The notes beneath the pieces were generated by a model that searched no databases, was not told the origin of the DNA, and worked only from the letters and a program-made list of their open reading frames with translations. The translations under genes were made by a program, and so were the position numbers. A stretch of 64,000 nt of DNA from Hymenobacter swuensis DY53 (GTDB taxonomy: Bacteria; Bacteroidota; Bacteroidia; Cytophagales; Hymenobacteraceae), in contig NZ_CP007145.1 in NCBI RefSeq assembly GCF_000576555.1, positions 1,364,001-1,428,000 of the forward strand. Direction: 5' to 3'. The first letter of the stretch is position 1. Each line of letters begins with the position of its first letter. Of the stretch, positions 26,806 through 34,797 are shown one piece after another.

Positions 26806-26832
26806 CGCGTAGCTGGGGTCAACTAGAGTAAA

Positions 26833-26943
26833 AAGAACGTCATGCTGAGCGAAGTGCAACGGAGCCGAAGCATCTCTACCGCTTCGTTGAATGGCGCTGA
26901 CGAAGCAGTAGAGATGCTTCGGCAAGCTCAGCATGACGTTCTT
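26833..26943. repeat. 111-bp palindromic intergenic repeat (GTCATGCTGAGC family)
   Basis: Outer arms AAGAACGTCATGCTGAGC (26833-26850) and its exact complement (26926-26943). Inner arms CCGAAGCATCTCTAC and its complement surround a GCTTCG-containing centre. It lies between the kinase and kgtP genes. The structure is that of a REP/MITE-like element with no coding capacity. Copies or pieces occur at 22143-22161 and 25455-25475. Confidence 0.8.
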
Positions 26944-27097
26944 GCATACTTCAGCTTTATTGCTTGTACTCTGCCGCCAGCGGTGCAAAATTTCATAGAA
27001 ACCATAACATTCCCTCAAAATTCCTTCAAGATTGAGTTCGTTATTTGCTTACATCAACCAGTAAGTAACTACTCACTAGCCGACAACTACCTCGCTC

Positions 27098-28462
27098 ATG
27101 CCTACCGCCGTTTCTCCTGCTGACCTGACTACTGCCGCAACGCCGGCCGGGGCGGGGCGTGGGGAGCGGGTGTCGCCCCGGCGGCTGCGGGCCATCCTGA
27201 GCGGCTCGGTGGGCAACCTGGTGGAGTGGTACGACTGGTACGTTTTCTCCTCGTTTTCCCTGTACTTCTCGGCCTCGTTTTTCCCGGCCGGCGACACCAC
27301 GGCCCAGCTGCTCCAGACGGCCGGCATCTTCGCGTTGGGCTTTCTGATGCGGCCCATCGGCGGCTGGATGTTCGGGCGCATTGCCGATAAAGTGGGCCGT
27401 AAGCAGTCCATGACGCTGTCGGTGCTGCTCATGTCGCTGGGCTCTTTGCTGATTGCTCTCACGCCTACTTACCAGACGGTGGGCATCGTGGCGCCAGTGA
27501 TGCTGCTCACGGCTCGGCTGCTGCAGGGCCTGAGCGTGGGCGGCGAGTACGGCGTGTCGGCCACCTACCTGGCCGAAATGGCGACCTCGCGCCGGCGCGG
27601 CTTCTATTCCAGCTTTCTGTACCTCACCCTCATCGGGGCGCAGCTGCTGGCCCTCGGGATTCAGCTGGTGCTGCAGCGGGTGCTGGAACCAACCCAGCTG
27701 CTGGCATGGGGCTGGCGCATCCCCTTCGTGATTGGGGCTCTGCTGTCGGTTGTGGCCCTGTACCTGCGCCACAACCTCGACGAAACCGCCGCCTTCACGG
27801 CCCAGCCCGAAACCACTGAGGACCAGCGGGGCAGTCTGCGCGTGCTGGCGCGCCACCCCCGCGCCGTGCTCACGGTGGTCGGCCTCACGATGGGCGGCAC
27901 GCTGGCGTTCTACACGTTCACCACCTATATGCTCAAGTTTCTGGTGAACACCGCCCACATGACCCGGGAGGCCGCCACCAACGTGTGCTTTCTGTCGCTG
28001 CTGGTGTTTGCCGCGTTGCAACCCGTGTTCGGGGCGCTGTCGGACCGCATCGGGCGGCGGCCCTTGCTGATTTTCTTCGGGGTGGGCGGGGCGCTGGGTA
28101 CGGTGCCGCTGCTCACGGCCCTCAGCCACACCACCTCGCCGCTGGTTGCTTTCGGGCTGCTGCTGCTGGCCTTGGTGATTGTGAGCGGCTACAGCGGCAT
28201 CAATGTAATAGTAAAAGCCGAGCTGTTTCCGACAGAAATCCGGGCTTTAGGCATCGGGCTGCCGCACGCGCTTACGGTGGCCGTATTTGGTGGCACCGCC
28301 GAGTACCTGGCCCTCTGGAGCAAGGGCGTCGGACACGAGGCTTACTTCTACTGGTACATTGCCGGCTGCATCGGCATCTCGCTGCTGGTGTTCCTAGGCA
28401 TGGCCGAAACCACCAAAACGTCTCATCTCAATACTGATCCGGCGGCTGAGCAGCTGGATTAG
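27098..28462 (+). CDS. kgtP: MHS-family MFS permease, KgtP-like 2-oxoglutarate transporter
   Basis: A 454-residue inner-membrane proton symporter with about 12 membrane segments. The signature GNLVEWYDWYVFSSFSLYF, then LLQTAGIFALGFLMRPIGGW with the MFS loop GRIADKVGRK, and RLLQGLSVGGEYGVSATYL all closely match E. coli KgtP as I know it. It imports 2-oxoglutarate or a related organic acid. It is downstream of a two-component pair and upstream of the dctA-like gene; long palindromes separate the genes. A proline or citrate substrate is the alternative. Confidence 0.87.
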   Translation: MPTAVSPADLTTAATPAGAGRGERVSPRRLRAILSGSVGNLVEWYDWYVFSSFSLYFSASFFPAGDTTAQLLQTAGIFALGFLMRPIGGWMFGRIADKVGRKQSMTLSVLLMSLGSLLIALTPTYQTVGIVAPVMLLTARLLQGLSVGGEYGVSATYLAEMATSRRRGFYSSFLYLTLIGAQLLALGIQLVLQRVLEPTQLLAWGWRIPFVIGALLSVVALYLRHNLDETAAFTAQPETTEDQRGSLRVLARHPRAVLTVVGLTMGGTLAFYTFTTYMLKFLVNTAHMTREAATNVCFLSLLVFAALQPVFGALSDRIGRRPLLIFFGVGGALGTVPLLTALSHTTSPLVAFGLLLLALVIVSGYSGINVIVKAELFPTEIRALGIGLPHALTVAVFGGTAEYLALWSKGVGHEAYFYWYIAGCIGISLLVFLGMAETTKTSHLNTDPAAEQLD

Positions 28463-28556
28463 CTGTCATCCTGAGCTTGCGAAGGACCTTATCACGGCTG
28501 GATCCTACCTGTGTTGCTCATGGGTAATAAGGTCCTTCGCAAGCTCAGGATGACAG
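28463..28556. repeat. 94-bp element with perfect 30-bp inverted arms
   Basis: Arms 28463-28492 (CTGTCATCCTGAGCTTGCGA onward) and 28527-28556 are exact reverse complements around a 34-base centre. It begins right after the kgtP stop, before dctA. A GTCATCCTGAGC variant of the GTCATGCTGAGC family. It may act as an mRNA 3' end stabiliser or terminator. Confidence 0.8.
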
Positions 28557-28609
28557 GTACAGCTCACCAGCCTCCTAAAACCAACTTCCCATCCCATCCA
28601 TTCCGCTCC

Positions 28610-29938
28610 ATGAAAAAGCTGTTTTCCAACCTCACCGTGCAGGTGCTCACGGCCATTGCCCTGGGTATTGCCGTTGGAGCCTTGTTTCCGGCCTTCGGGG
28701 CGGCCCTCAAGCCCGTGGCCGACACGTTCATCAGCCTGATCAAGATGCTGATAACGCCCATCATCTTCCTGACGGTGGTCATCGGCATTGCGGGCATGGG
28801 CAGCATGAAAAAGGTGGGCCGCGTGGGTGGTAAAGCCCTGCTCTACTTTGAAATCGTGACGACGTTGGCGCTGGCCATCGGCATGCTGGTAGCCAACGTG
28901 ACGCAGCCCGGCGCGGGGGTGCAGGCCACGGCCCAGGCCGTGATGCAGGACTCGAAGAAGGCCGAAGAAGCGTCCAAATTCACCTCCCAGGCCGGCGAAA
29001 TGAACTGGGTGGAGTTCTTCACCCACATGGTGCCCGACAACGTGGTGGGCGCTTTCGCCAAGGGCGACATTCTGCAGGTGCTGCTGTTTTCGGTGCTGTT
29101 CGGGCTGGCCCTCAACCGCATGGGCCAGCAGGCCCAGCCGCTGATGAAAACTTTCGACCGGCTTTCGCACGCCATGTTTGGGGTGTTGGCCATGGTGATG
29201 AAACTGGCCCCGCTGGGCGCGTTTGGCGGCATGGCTTTCACGATTGGCAAGTACGGCATTGCCACGCTGCTGCCGCTGGGCAAGCTGATGCTGGTGGTGT
29301 ACGCCACTATGTTCCTGTTCATTTTTGGGGTGCTCAACCTGATTATGCGCTACTACGGCCTGCGCCTGATGCCGTACCTGCGCTTTATCAAAGAGGAAAT
29401 CCTGTTGGTGCTGGGTACCTCATCGTCGGAGTCGGCCCTGCCACGCATGATCGACAAGATGGAGCGCTACGGCTGCTCCCGCTCCGTAGCCGGCCTGGTA
29501 ATCCCGACCGGCTATTCCTTCAACCTCGACGGTACCTCGATTTATTTATCTATTGCCGTGATTTTCCTGGCGCAGGCCTTCAACATTCCGTTATCCTTCA
29601 CCCAGCAGCTCACGCTGATTGCCATTCTGGTGGTGACGAGCAAGGGCGCGGCGGGCGTGACGGGTTCCGGCTTCATCGTGCTGGCTTCCACGCTGGCGGC
29701 TACCAAGGTTATTCCGGTAGAAAGCGTGGCGTTGCTGCTGGGCGTGGACCGGTTTATGAGCGAGGCCCGGGCCATTACCAACGTCATCGGCAACGGCATT
29801 GCCACGCTCGTAGTCGCCAAAAGTGAGGGCGAGTTCGACGAGGCCCGCCACCAGCTGGCGTTGCAGGGCCGCTCGGTGCCCGAGGAGCTGCAGCCTGAGC
29901 CGGCTGCCCTCATTCCCCGCGTAGAAGTTCACGCTTAG
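28610..29938 (+). CDS. dctA: DctA-like C4-dicarboxylate/proton (DAACS) symporter
   Basis: A 442-residue inner-membrane carrier of the dicarboxylate/amino acid:cation symporter family. The start is the ATG at 28610 ([20 protein letters not shown]); the frame opens earlier inside the repeat. Substrate motifs: [18 protein letters not shown] (serine-rich hairpin), [38 protein letters not shown] and the C-terminal [19 protein letters not shown], which together point to DctA (succinate, fumarate, malate) more than to glutamate carriers. It is the second transporter in the organic-acid module and is followed by a porin gene. Confidence 0.92.
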   Translation: MKKLFSNLTVQVLTAIALGIAVGALFPAFGAALKPVADTFISLIKMLITPIIFLTVVIGIAGMGSMKKVGRVGGKALLYFEIVTTLALAIGMLVANVTQPGAGVQATAQAVMQDSKKAEEASKFTSQAGEMNWVEFFTHMVPDNVVGAFAKGDILQVLLFSVLFGLALNRMGQQAQPLMKTFDRLSHAMFGVLAMVMKLAPLGAFGGMAFTIGKYGIATLLPLGKLMLVVYATMFLFIFGVLNLIMRYYGLRLMPYLRFIKEEILLVLGTSSSESALPRMIDKMERYGCSRSVAGLVIPTGYSFNLDGTSIYLSIAVIFLAQAFNIPLSFTQQLTLIAILVVTSKGAAGVTGSGFIVLASTLAATKVIPVESVALLLGVDRFMSEARAITNVIGNGIATLVVAKSEGEFDEARHQLALQGRSVPEELQPEPAALIPRVEVHA

Positions 29939-30070
29939 CCGAAGCAGCGCGAGCTACAAAGCTCGCGCCACTGCCCCCTTATCAACTGCCTGGTTTTTCC
30001 TGCCCGAATCGGGCAGCAGGGCTGCGCCTTGCCCTTTTTTCTGACCTCCCCTCCAAGCTTTCCCCACCCC

Positions 30071-31534
30071 ATGACTACGTTTTTACGCTTGAAGCTAGCG
30101 GCGCTACTATTGCTGGGGACTCCGCTGGCCCACGCCCAGATTATCGTGCCGCCTACCACCGGGAAGGCTCCGGATCCGGCCCCGGCTACTGCTCCGGCCC
30201 CAGCGCCCGCGCCCACCAAATCGGCCCCGTACGCGGGCGGTATGAAAATCAGCATCTCGCCCGACGGCTCGAAATACGTGCGCATCATGACGGCTCACCA
30301 GCTGTGGGTGCGCTACAATGAGAACAACTCGGGCACGCTCTCGGCCGAGGAAGAGCCCCGGAGTGACCAGATTGACTTTGGTATCCGCCGCTCGCGGGTG
30401 CTGCTGGTGGCGCAGCTGAACCCGCGCTTTCTGGTTGTCACGCAGCTGGGCATCAACGGGCAAAGCACTATCTCAGGCGGGGCGCCCGGCGAACCGACCG
30501 GCCCCGGCAAAAAGCCTCAGTTCTATATCCACGACGCGCTGGTGGAGTACAAGGTGAGCCAGTATATGAGCGCCGGCGGCGGCCTGCACTACTACAACGG
30601 CATCTCGCGCCAGACCAGCTTCGCTGCCTTCTCGCTGATAACCCTCGACGTGCCCGGCGTGCAGTCGCCCTCCCTCGACGCAATCGACCAGACCGGCCGG
30701 GGCATAGGGGTGTACGTGCGCGGGCGGGTGAAGAAGTTCGACTACCGGCTGTCAGTGAATGATGCGTTTCGCACGAATACCGGCAGCACGCCGGCCACGC
30801 TGACCACCAACGTGGCACAGTTCAACCCGCGCAGCCGGGGCAAAATCTGGCAGGGCTACTTTGACGTGGAGCTGCTGGATAAGGAACTGAACCTGGTGCC
30901 GTTTGCGGTGGGCAACTACCTGGGGGCCAAGCGCGTGTTCGACATCGGGGCGGGCTTCCTCTACCACGCCGGTGGCCTCTACTCGCGCCCCACCGATAAC
31001 CCCACCCCGCAGCCTGCCCGCGTCTGGGACATCCCCTACAACCGCCACGACATGCGCGTGCTCTCGGCCGATATCTTCTTCGATACGCCCGTAGACACCA
31101 CCGCCCGCAACCAGACCGCCTTCACGGTGTACGCCGCTGCCTACGACTACCGCATGGGCCCCAACTACGTGCGCTACGGCGGCACCCTGAACCCCGGCAC
31201 TGGTTCGGCGGCGCTGCGCGGCAATGCGGTGCCCATGCTCGGTACCGGCACCGCCCAAACTATCCAAACCGGCTTCCTGCTGCCCAAAAAACTACTCGGC
31301 CCCAAAGTGCGCCTGCAGCCCTACGCCGGCTACATCCACGGCCGCTACGAGGGTCTGCGCCGCACCGATGGCCGCCTGCAGGACGTGCACATTCTGGACG
31401 GCGGCGTGAACGTGCTGCTCGATGGCCACCAGGCCAAAATCACGCTCAACTACCGCGCGCGCCCCGATTTCACCAATATCGACAACCTAAACTACCGTCC
31501 CGAAGCCACCATGCAGCTTCAGGTGATTCTGTAG
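30071..31534 (+). CDS. Outer-membrane porin-like beta-barrel protein
   Basis: A 487-residue exported protein (ATG at 30071; signal peptide ending near residue 22, AHAQ). A Pro/Ala spacer (about residues 30-50) precedes the barrel. The rest shows alternating polar/aromatic strands and ends with Leu after MQLQVIL, as outer-membrane proteins often do. FGIRRSRVLLVAQLNPRF resembles the phosphate-selective porin O/P barrel family. It follows dctA by 132 bases, so it is probably the outer-membrane entry for the organic acids carried by KgtP/DctA (inference). Confidence 0.8.
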   Translation: MTTFLRLKLAALLLLGTPLAHAQIIVPPTTGKAPDPAPATAPAPAPAPTKSAPYAGGMKISISPDGSKYVRIMTAHQLWVRYNENNSGTLSAEEEPRSDQIDFGIRRSRVLLVAQLNPRFLVVTQLGINGQSTISGGAPGEPTGPGKKPQFYIHDALVEYKVSQYMSAGGGLHYYNGISRQTSFAAFSLITLDVPGVQSPSLDAIDQTGRGIGVYVRGRVKKFDYRLSVNDAFRTNTGSTPATLTTNVAQFNPRSRGKIWQGYFDVELLDKELNLVPFAVGNYLGAKRVFDIGAGFLYHAGGLYSRPTDNPTPQPARVWDIPYNRHDMRVLSADIFFDTPVDTTARNQTAFTVYAAAYDYRMGPNYVRYGGTLNPGTGSAALRGNAVPMLGTGTAQTIQTGFLLPKKLLGPKVRLQPYAGYIHGRYEGLRRTDGRLQDVHILDGGVNVLLDGHQAKITLNYRARPDFTNIDNLNYRPEATMQLQVIL

Positions 31535-31540
31535 AGGCGT

Positions 31541-31718
31541 TCCGGTCCGGCGGCTGCAAGCTGTCGGGCTGGTTGCCGGTAGCTGATGCTGTTACGAAGC
31601 CATCCGAACGGCCATATAACAACATCCGCCAACGGCAATCGGCCCAACGGCTCAAACGGTCCTGTAACAACGTCAGCACGCGGCAACCGGCCCGACGGCT
31701 TACAGCCGCCGGACCGGG
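31541..31718. repeat. Imperfect inverted repeat with ~55-base arms
   Basis: Arms 31541-31595 and 31664-31718 are about 85% complementary; a related shorter unit lies between them (about 31616-31663). It is between the convergent porin and sugar-dehydrogenase genes, so may serve as a bidirectional terminator. No open frame. Confidence 0.65.
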
Positions 31719-31725
31719 ACGGCCA

Positions 31726-32952
31726 TTACCCGCGCTTCTTCGCCTTCTTGCCTTCCTTGCCCGGCGTGCCGTAGGCCACGCGGTAAATCACGCCGTTGTC
31801 GTCGTCGGAAACCAGCAGGGAGCCATCGGGGGCCTCAATGATGCTGCAGGGGCGGCCGAATTCCGACTTGTCGTTTTCCACCAGCCAGCCCGTGATGAAG
31901 TCCTCGAACTGCTGGGGCTGGCCCTGCTCGTTGAAGTGCACCCGCACGATTTTGTAGCCCGAGGGCTGGGCGCGGTTCCAGGAGCCGTGCATCGTCACGA
32001 AAGCATCCTGCCGAAACGCCTGCGGAAACTGCTGCCCCCGGTAGAACACCATGCCTAGAGGCGCGGAGTGGGCTTTGTACGTGAGCAACGGCCGCACCGT
32101 GCGGGCGTCAAACTGCTCGTAGGTTTCCCCCGATTTGGGCTTGTTGGCGGGGTAGTGCTTGCCGTCGGCGATGATGGATGGCCAGCCATAGTGGCCGCCG
32201 TCCTTGATCTGGTTGAACTCCTCCATCTGGTCCTCGTCGCCGAGCCAATCGATGCCGTGGTCGAGGCCGTAGAGCTGCTTGGTAACCGGGTGCCAGTCGA
32301 AGCCGATGGTGTTGCGCAGGCCCTGGGCGTACACGCGCCGGCCCGAGCCATCGGGCTTCAACTGGAGCAAGGTGGCGCTTTCGGGATTGTCCTCGTCGCA
32401 GGCGTTGCAGGTGCTGCCCACCGAGAGGTAAAGCAGCCCATCGGGCCCGAATTGCAGGGTGCGGTTGGCGTGCTGGCCGGCGTCGGGCAGGTCTTTGTAC
32501 AAAGTTTTCAACTCGCCCAGGGTGCCGTCGGCCTTCACGTCGGCCACGTACACTTCCCGGATGGCGGCTATGTAGAGTTTCCCATCTTTGAGGGCCAGGC
32601 CGTGCAAATGGGGCTTCTGGGCCACCTGCTGCGTGGTTTCCACTTTGCCGTCCTTATTGGCGTCGCGCAGCAGCGTAACGGTGCCTTTCACGCGGTTGCT
32701 CACGTAGGTGTCGCCGTTGGGGGCCACGGCCAGCATGCGGGGCATGTCGAGGCCCTCGGCGTATTTGCTGATGGTGAAGCCGGCGGGCACTTGCAGACTG
32801 GCTACCCGCTCGGGCGTGGCCGGCAGCTTGTTGGGCAGGTAAATGTTGCCCGTCATCTGGAACGGGGTGGCGGCCGGGGGCACGTTCTGGGCCGGGGCCG
32901 TGAAGCCCGCCAGCAGAGCGGCGGCCAGGGGTATCGTCAGTTTCGGAAGCAT
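31726..32952 (-). CDS. PQQ-dependent sugar dehydrogenase-like (sorbosone dehydrogenase family) protein
   Basis: A 408-residue exported protein (signal peptide ends near residue 22) with the six-blade beta-propeller of the soluble glucose/sorbosone dehydrogenase family. Typical stretches: GLDMPRMLAVAPNGDTYVSN, PHLHGLALKDGKLY, RTLQFGPDGLLYLSVGSTCN, ARNTIGFDWHP-like LRNTIGFDWHPV and DHGIDWLGDEDQMEEFNQI. The C-terminus is basic. It would oxidise a sugar or aldose in the periplasm using PQQ; whether PQQ is made here is not shown. Convergent with the porin gene. Confidence 0.85.
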   Translation of the reverse strand: MLPKLTIPLAAALLAGFTAPAQNVPPAATPFQMTGNIYLPNKLPATPERVASLQVPAGFTISKYAEGLDMPRMLAVAPNGDTYVSNRVKGTVTLLRDANKDGKVETTQQVAQKPHLHGLALKDGKLYIAAIREVYVADVKADGTLGELKTLYKDLPDAGQHANRTLQFGPDGLLYLSVGSTCNACDEDNPESATLLQLKPDGSGRRVYAQGLRNTIGFDWHPVTKQLYGLDHGIDWLGDEDQMEEFNQIKDGGHYGWPSIIADGKHYPANKPKSGETYEQFDARTVRPLLTYKAHSAPLGMVFYRGQQFPQAFRQDAFVTMHGSWNRAQPSGYKIVRVHFNEQGQPQQFEDFITGWLVENDKSEFGRPCSIIEAPDGSLLVSDDDNGVIYRVAYGTPGKEGKKAKKRG

Positions 32953-33010
32953 CGCGCAGGTGAATAGGTTGCGCTCGGCTTAACTGCGTTTTTCCGCCCG
33001 GGGTTACGAT

Positions 33011-33700
33011 TCAGCTTGCCGCCGCCCGCCACTGCCGCCGCAGTTTCCAGGCGGATAGGGCGGTAAGGAGCAGCAGCAGGAGCCAGGTGTTGCGCCAGCC
33101 TGGCTGGGAAAGTAAAGTGATGTTTTGAACGGCCTGTTGTAGCATCGTGGGCTGGGGAAGGTCTGGCGCAGTTATAATGTTCATGCCCACACATTCAATG
33201 CCGTCAAGGATTGGCTCATTATATATCCGTAGTGAGACTGGCCGCTGGCGGGTTGCCACCGAGAAGATAATATTCGGACGGCGTTGAAGCAGTAGCACCA
33301 TGTCATCCAACTCCTTTTTATTCAGAGCTGGAAAAAGTACCTCGACGCCTCTCAGTTCAGTTATGTCGGAGTAAGAATTGTTGGGCAAAACAAAGTCCAG
33401 CTCTCGGGAAACAAAGTAGTTCATCCACCCACCTGTACTTGGTAAAATAATGCGAGTAGGGTTTTGCTGTAACTGGTAGACGCCCCGATCATAAGAGGAA
33501 CTCGTGTTGTACTGTGTCGTGTTGTAAATAGGAGTGGTAGTTTGGGTATCAGAGGCAGGCGACCATAAAGCATAAGTTTTCGGCTCATTCCTCGGCACCA
33601 CCGCGCACCCCAGCCACAGCAGCCCCGCCAGCGCCAGCAGGCCCGGCGGAAACAACAAATGGCGACGGTGGCGGCGGGGGAGGTAGAGGGCAGCGGGCAT
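33011..33700 (-). CDS. Two-membrane-segment protein, paralogue A
   Basis: A 229-residue protein with a basic N-terminus (MPAALYLPRRHRRH), one membrane helix (about 15-33), a polar central domain facing the periplasm, and a C-terminal helix (about 203-218, WRNTWLLLLLLTALSAW) followed by basic residues. The first ~35 residues and the last ~30 are almost identical to those of the neighbouring gene, while the middle ~150 residues differ. Function unknown. It is 10 bases from its paralogue, so they form an operon. Confidence 0.7.
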   Translation of the reverse strand: MPAALYLPRRHRRHLLFPPGLLALAGLLWLGCAVVPRNEPKTYALWSPASDTQTTTPIYNTTQYNTSSSYDRGVYQLQQNPTRIILPSTGGWMNYFVSRELDFVLPNNSYSDITELRGVEVLFPALNKKELDDMVLLLQRRPNIIFSVATRQRPVSLRIYNEPILDGIECVGMNIITAPDLPQPTMLQQAVQNITLLSQPGWRNTWLLLLLLTALSAWKLRRQWRAAAS

Positions 33701-33710
33701 AGCGGTAAGG

Positions 33711-34391
33711 TTAGTAACGGTAAGCAGCCCGCAGGCGCGTCAGATTCCAGGCGGACAGGGCAGTGATAAGCAGCAGCAGGAGCGTGGTGTTGCGCCAAAC
33801 GGGGGAAAATGCCGCCGCCCAGCTCTCGGTAATCCATTCTTCTATTACCTCGATATAGGGTTTTGTTGGGATTAGGTATTGATCTGGTGTGCCACATACC
33901 ATTGTGGGATAATCTGGGTGCGGAATGTTGCCCAGCAAGTTGAAGCTGAAAGGCAGCTTGCGCCAGTCTATCCAGTACCGCTTAATGCCTAATCGGCTGC
34001 ATATGTCCCACAACTGAATACATGTGGCGTAGGAAGTAGATTCGTTAAAATATACGTGCAGCGCCCGGTGCTCTGTTTGTTCTTCCACCAGCGAAAGACT
34101 GGCGCTTTCAACGATTTTCATATCAAAGTATTCGGTCCACGGATTACCCGATAGAATAATGCTTTTCCAAGGGCCGAAGTCCTCCACCTCTTGAGGCGTG
34201 GGGAATCCACCAAATGGAAAGGCAGGCGCATAAAGGGAAAAAAAGGCTACTTCCTTCACATATTGAGTTGGCCTCACCATTCTCGGCACCGCCACGCACC
34301 CCAGCCACAGCAGCCCCGCCAACGCCAGCAAACCCGGCGGAAACAGCAAATGGCGACGGTGGCGGCGAGGGAGGTAGAGGGCAACGGGCAT
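33711..34391 (-). CDS. Two-membrane-segment protein, paralogue B
   Basis: A 226-residue protein from the ATG at 34391 (MPVALYLPRRHRRHLLFPP). The frame stays open to 34637 only because the upstream tandem repeat has no stop in it; comparison with paralogue A puts the start here. It has the same helix - central domain - helix layout as its neighbour (C-terminal WRNTTLLLLLITALSAWNL), with a different centre. Function unknown; it may be a member of a locally amplified family. Confidence 0.7.
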   Translation of the reverse strand: MPVALYLPRRHRRHLLFPPGLLALAGLLWLGCVAVPRMVRPTQYVKEVAFFSLYAPAFPFGGFPTPQEVEDFGPWKSIILSGNPWTEYFDMKIVESASLSLVEEQTEHRALHVYFNESTSYATCIQLWDICSRLGIKRYWIDWRKLPFSFNLLGNIPHPDYPTMVCGTPDQYLIPTKPYIEVIEEWITESWAAAFSPVWRNTTLLLLLITALSAWNLTRLRAAYRY

Positions 34392-34433
34392 AGCGGTAAG
34401 CAAGTAGGCGAGGGGGAAAATATACAGAATCTG

Positions 34434-34664
34434 CCGCTGCTCCGCCGCAAGTCTCCGCTGCCTCGTCGCAAGTCTGCGCTGCCTCGTCGCAAGTCTGCGC
34501 TGTGTCGCCGCAACAGTCCGCTGTGTCGCCCCAAGTCTCCGCTGTGTCGCCACAGTCGTCCGCTGCCTCGCCGCAACTCTCCGCTGTGTCGCCACGATTA
34601 TCCGCTGCCCCGCCTCAAGTCTCCGCTTCCTCGTCACAACTCTTCGCTGCGTTGCCGCGCGTTG
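34434..34664. repeat. 21-bp tandem repeat, about 11 units
   Basis: Units begin CCGCTG(C/T) and end CAAGTCT or variants, e.g. CCGCTGCCTCGTCGCAAGTCT. Boundaries of 21 bases run from 34434 to about 34664 with no insertion, and later units diverge. Because 21 is a multiple of three, the repeat stays open in several frames on both strands and yields false heptad-repeat proteins. It is located between the two-membrane-segment genes and the TonB-dependent receptor. Confidence 0.85.
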
Positions 34665-34797
34665 CGCCGAACCAGGCTATTTCAGCCGAAAAGCACCCAT
34701 CCGCCAACCCTGCGGGCCGATTGAGGGTTAGCAAGCCCAGACCAGCGCCTCACCGCGTCTCGGTTCTCACCTCTGCCTTCTCAGCTCTACTACCAGA

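Noticed and set aside
25446..26831. Open frame of 461 codons overlapping the histidine kinase
   Set aside because: It is on the same strand in another frame, Arg/Ala/Gly-rich, with no domain; the 25525-26805 frame has all kinase motifs.
27041..28129. Minus-strand frame opposite kgtP
   Set aside because: His/Gln/Arg-rich shadow of a clear permease gene.
34434..34664. Possible CRISPR array
   Set aside because: Units are contiguous 21-mers with no unique spacers, and no cas gene is present.
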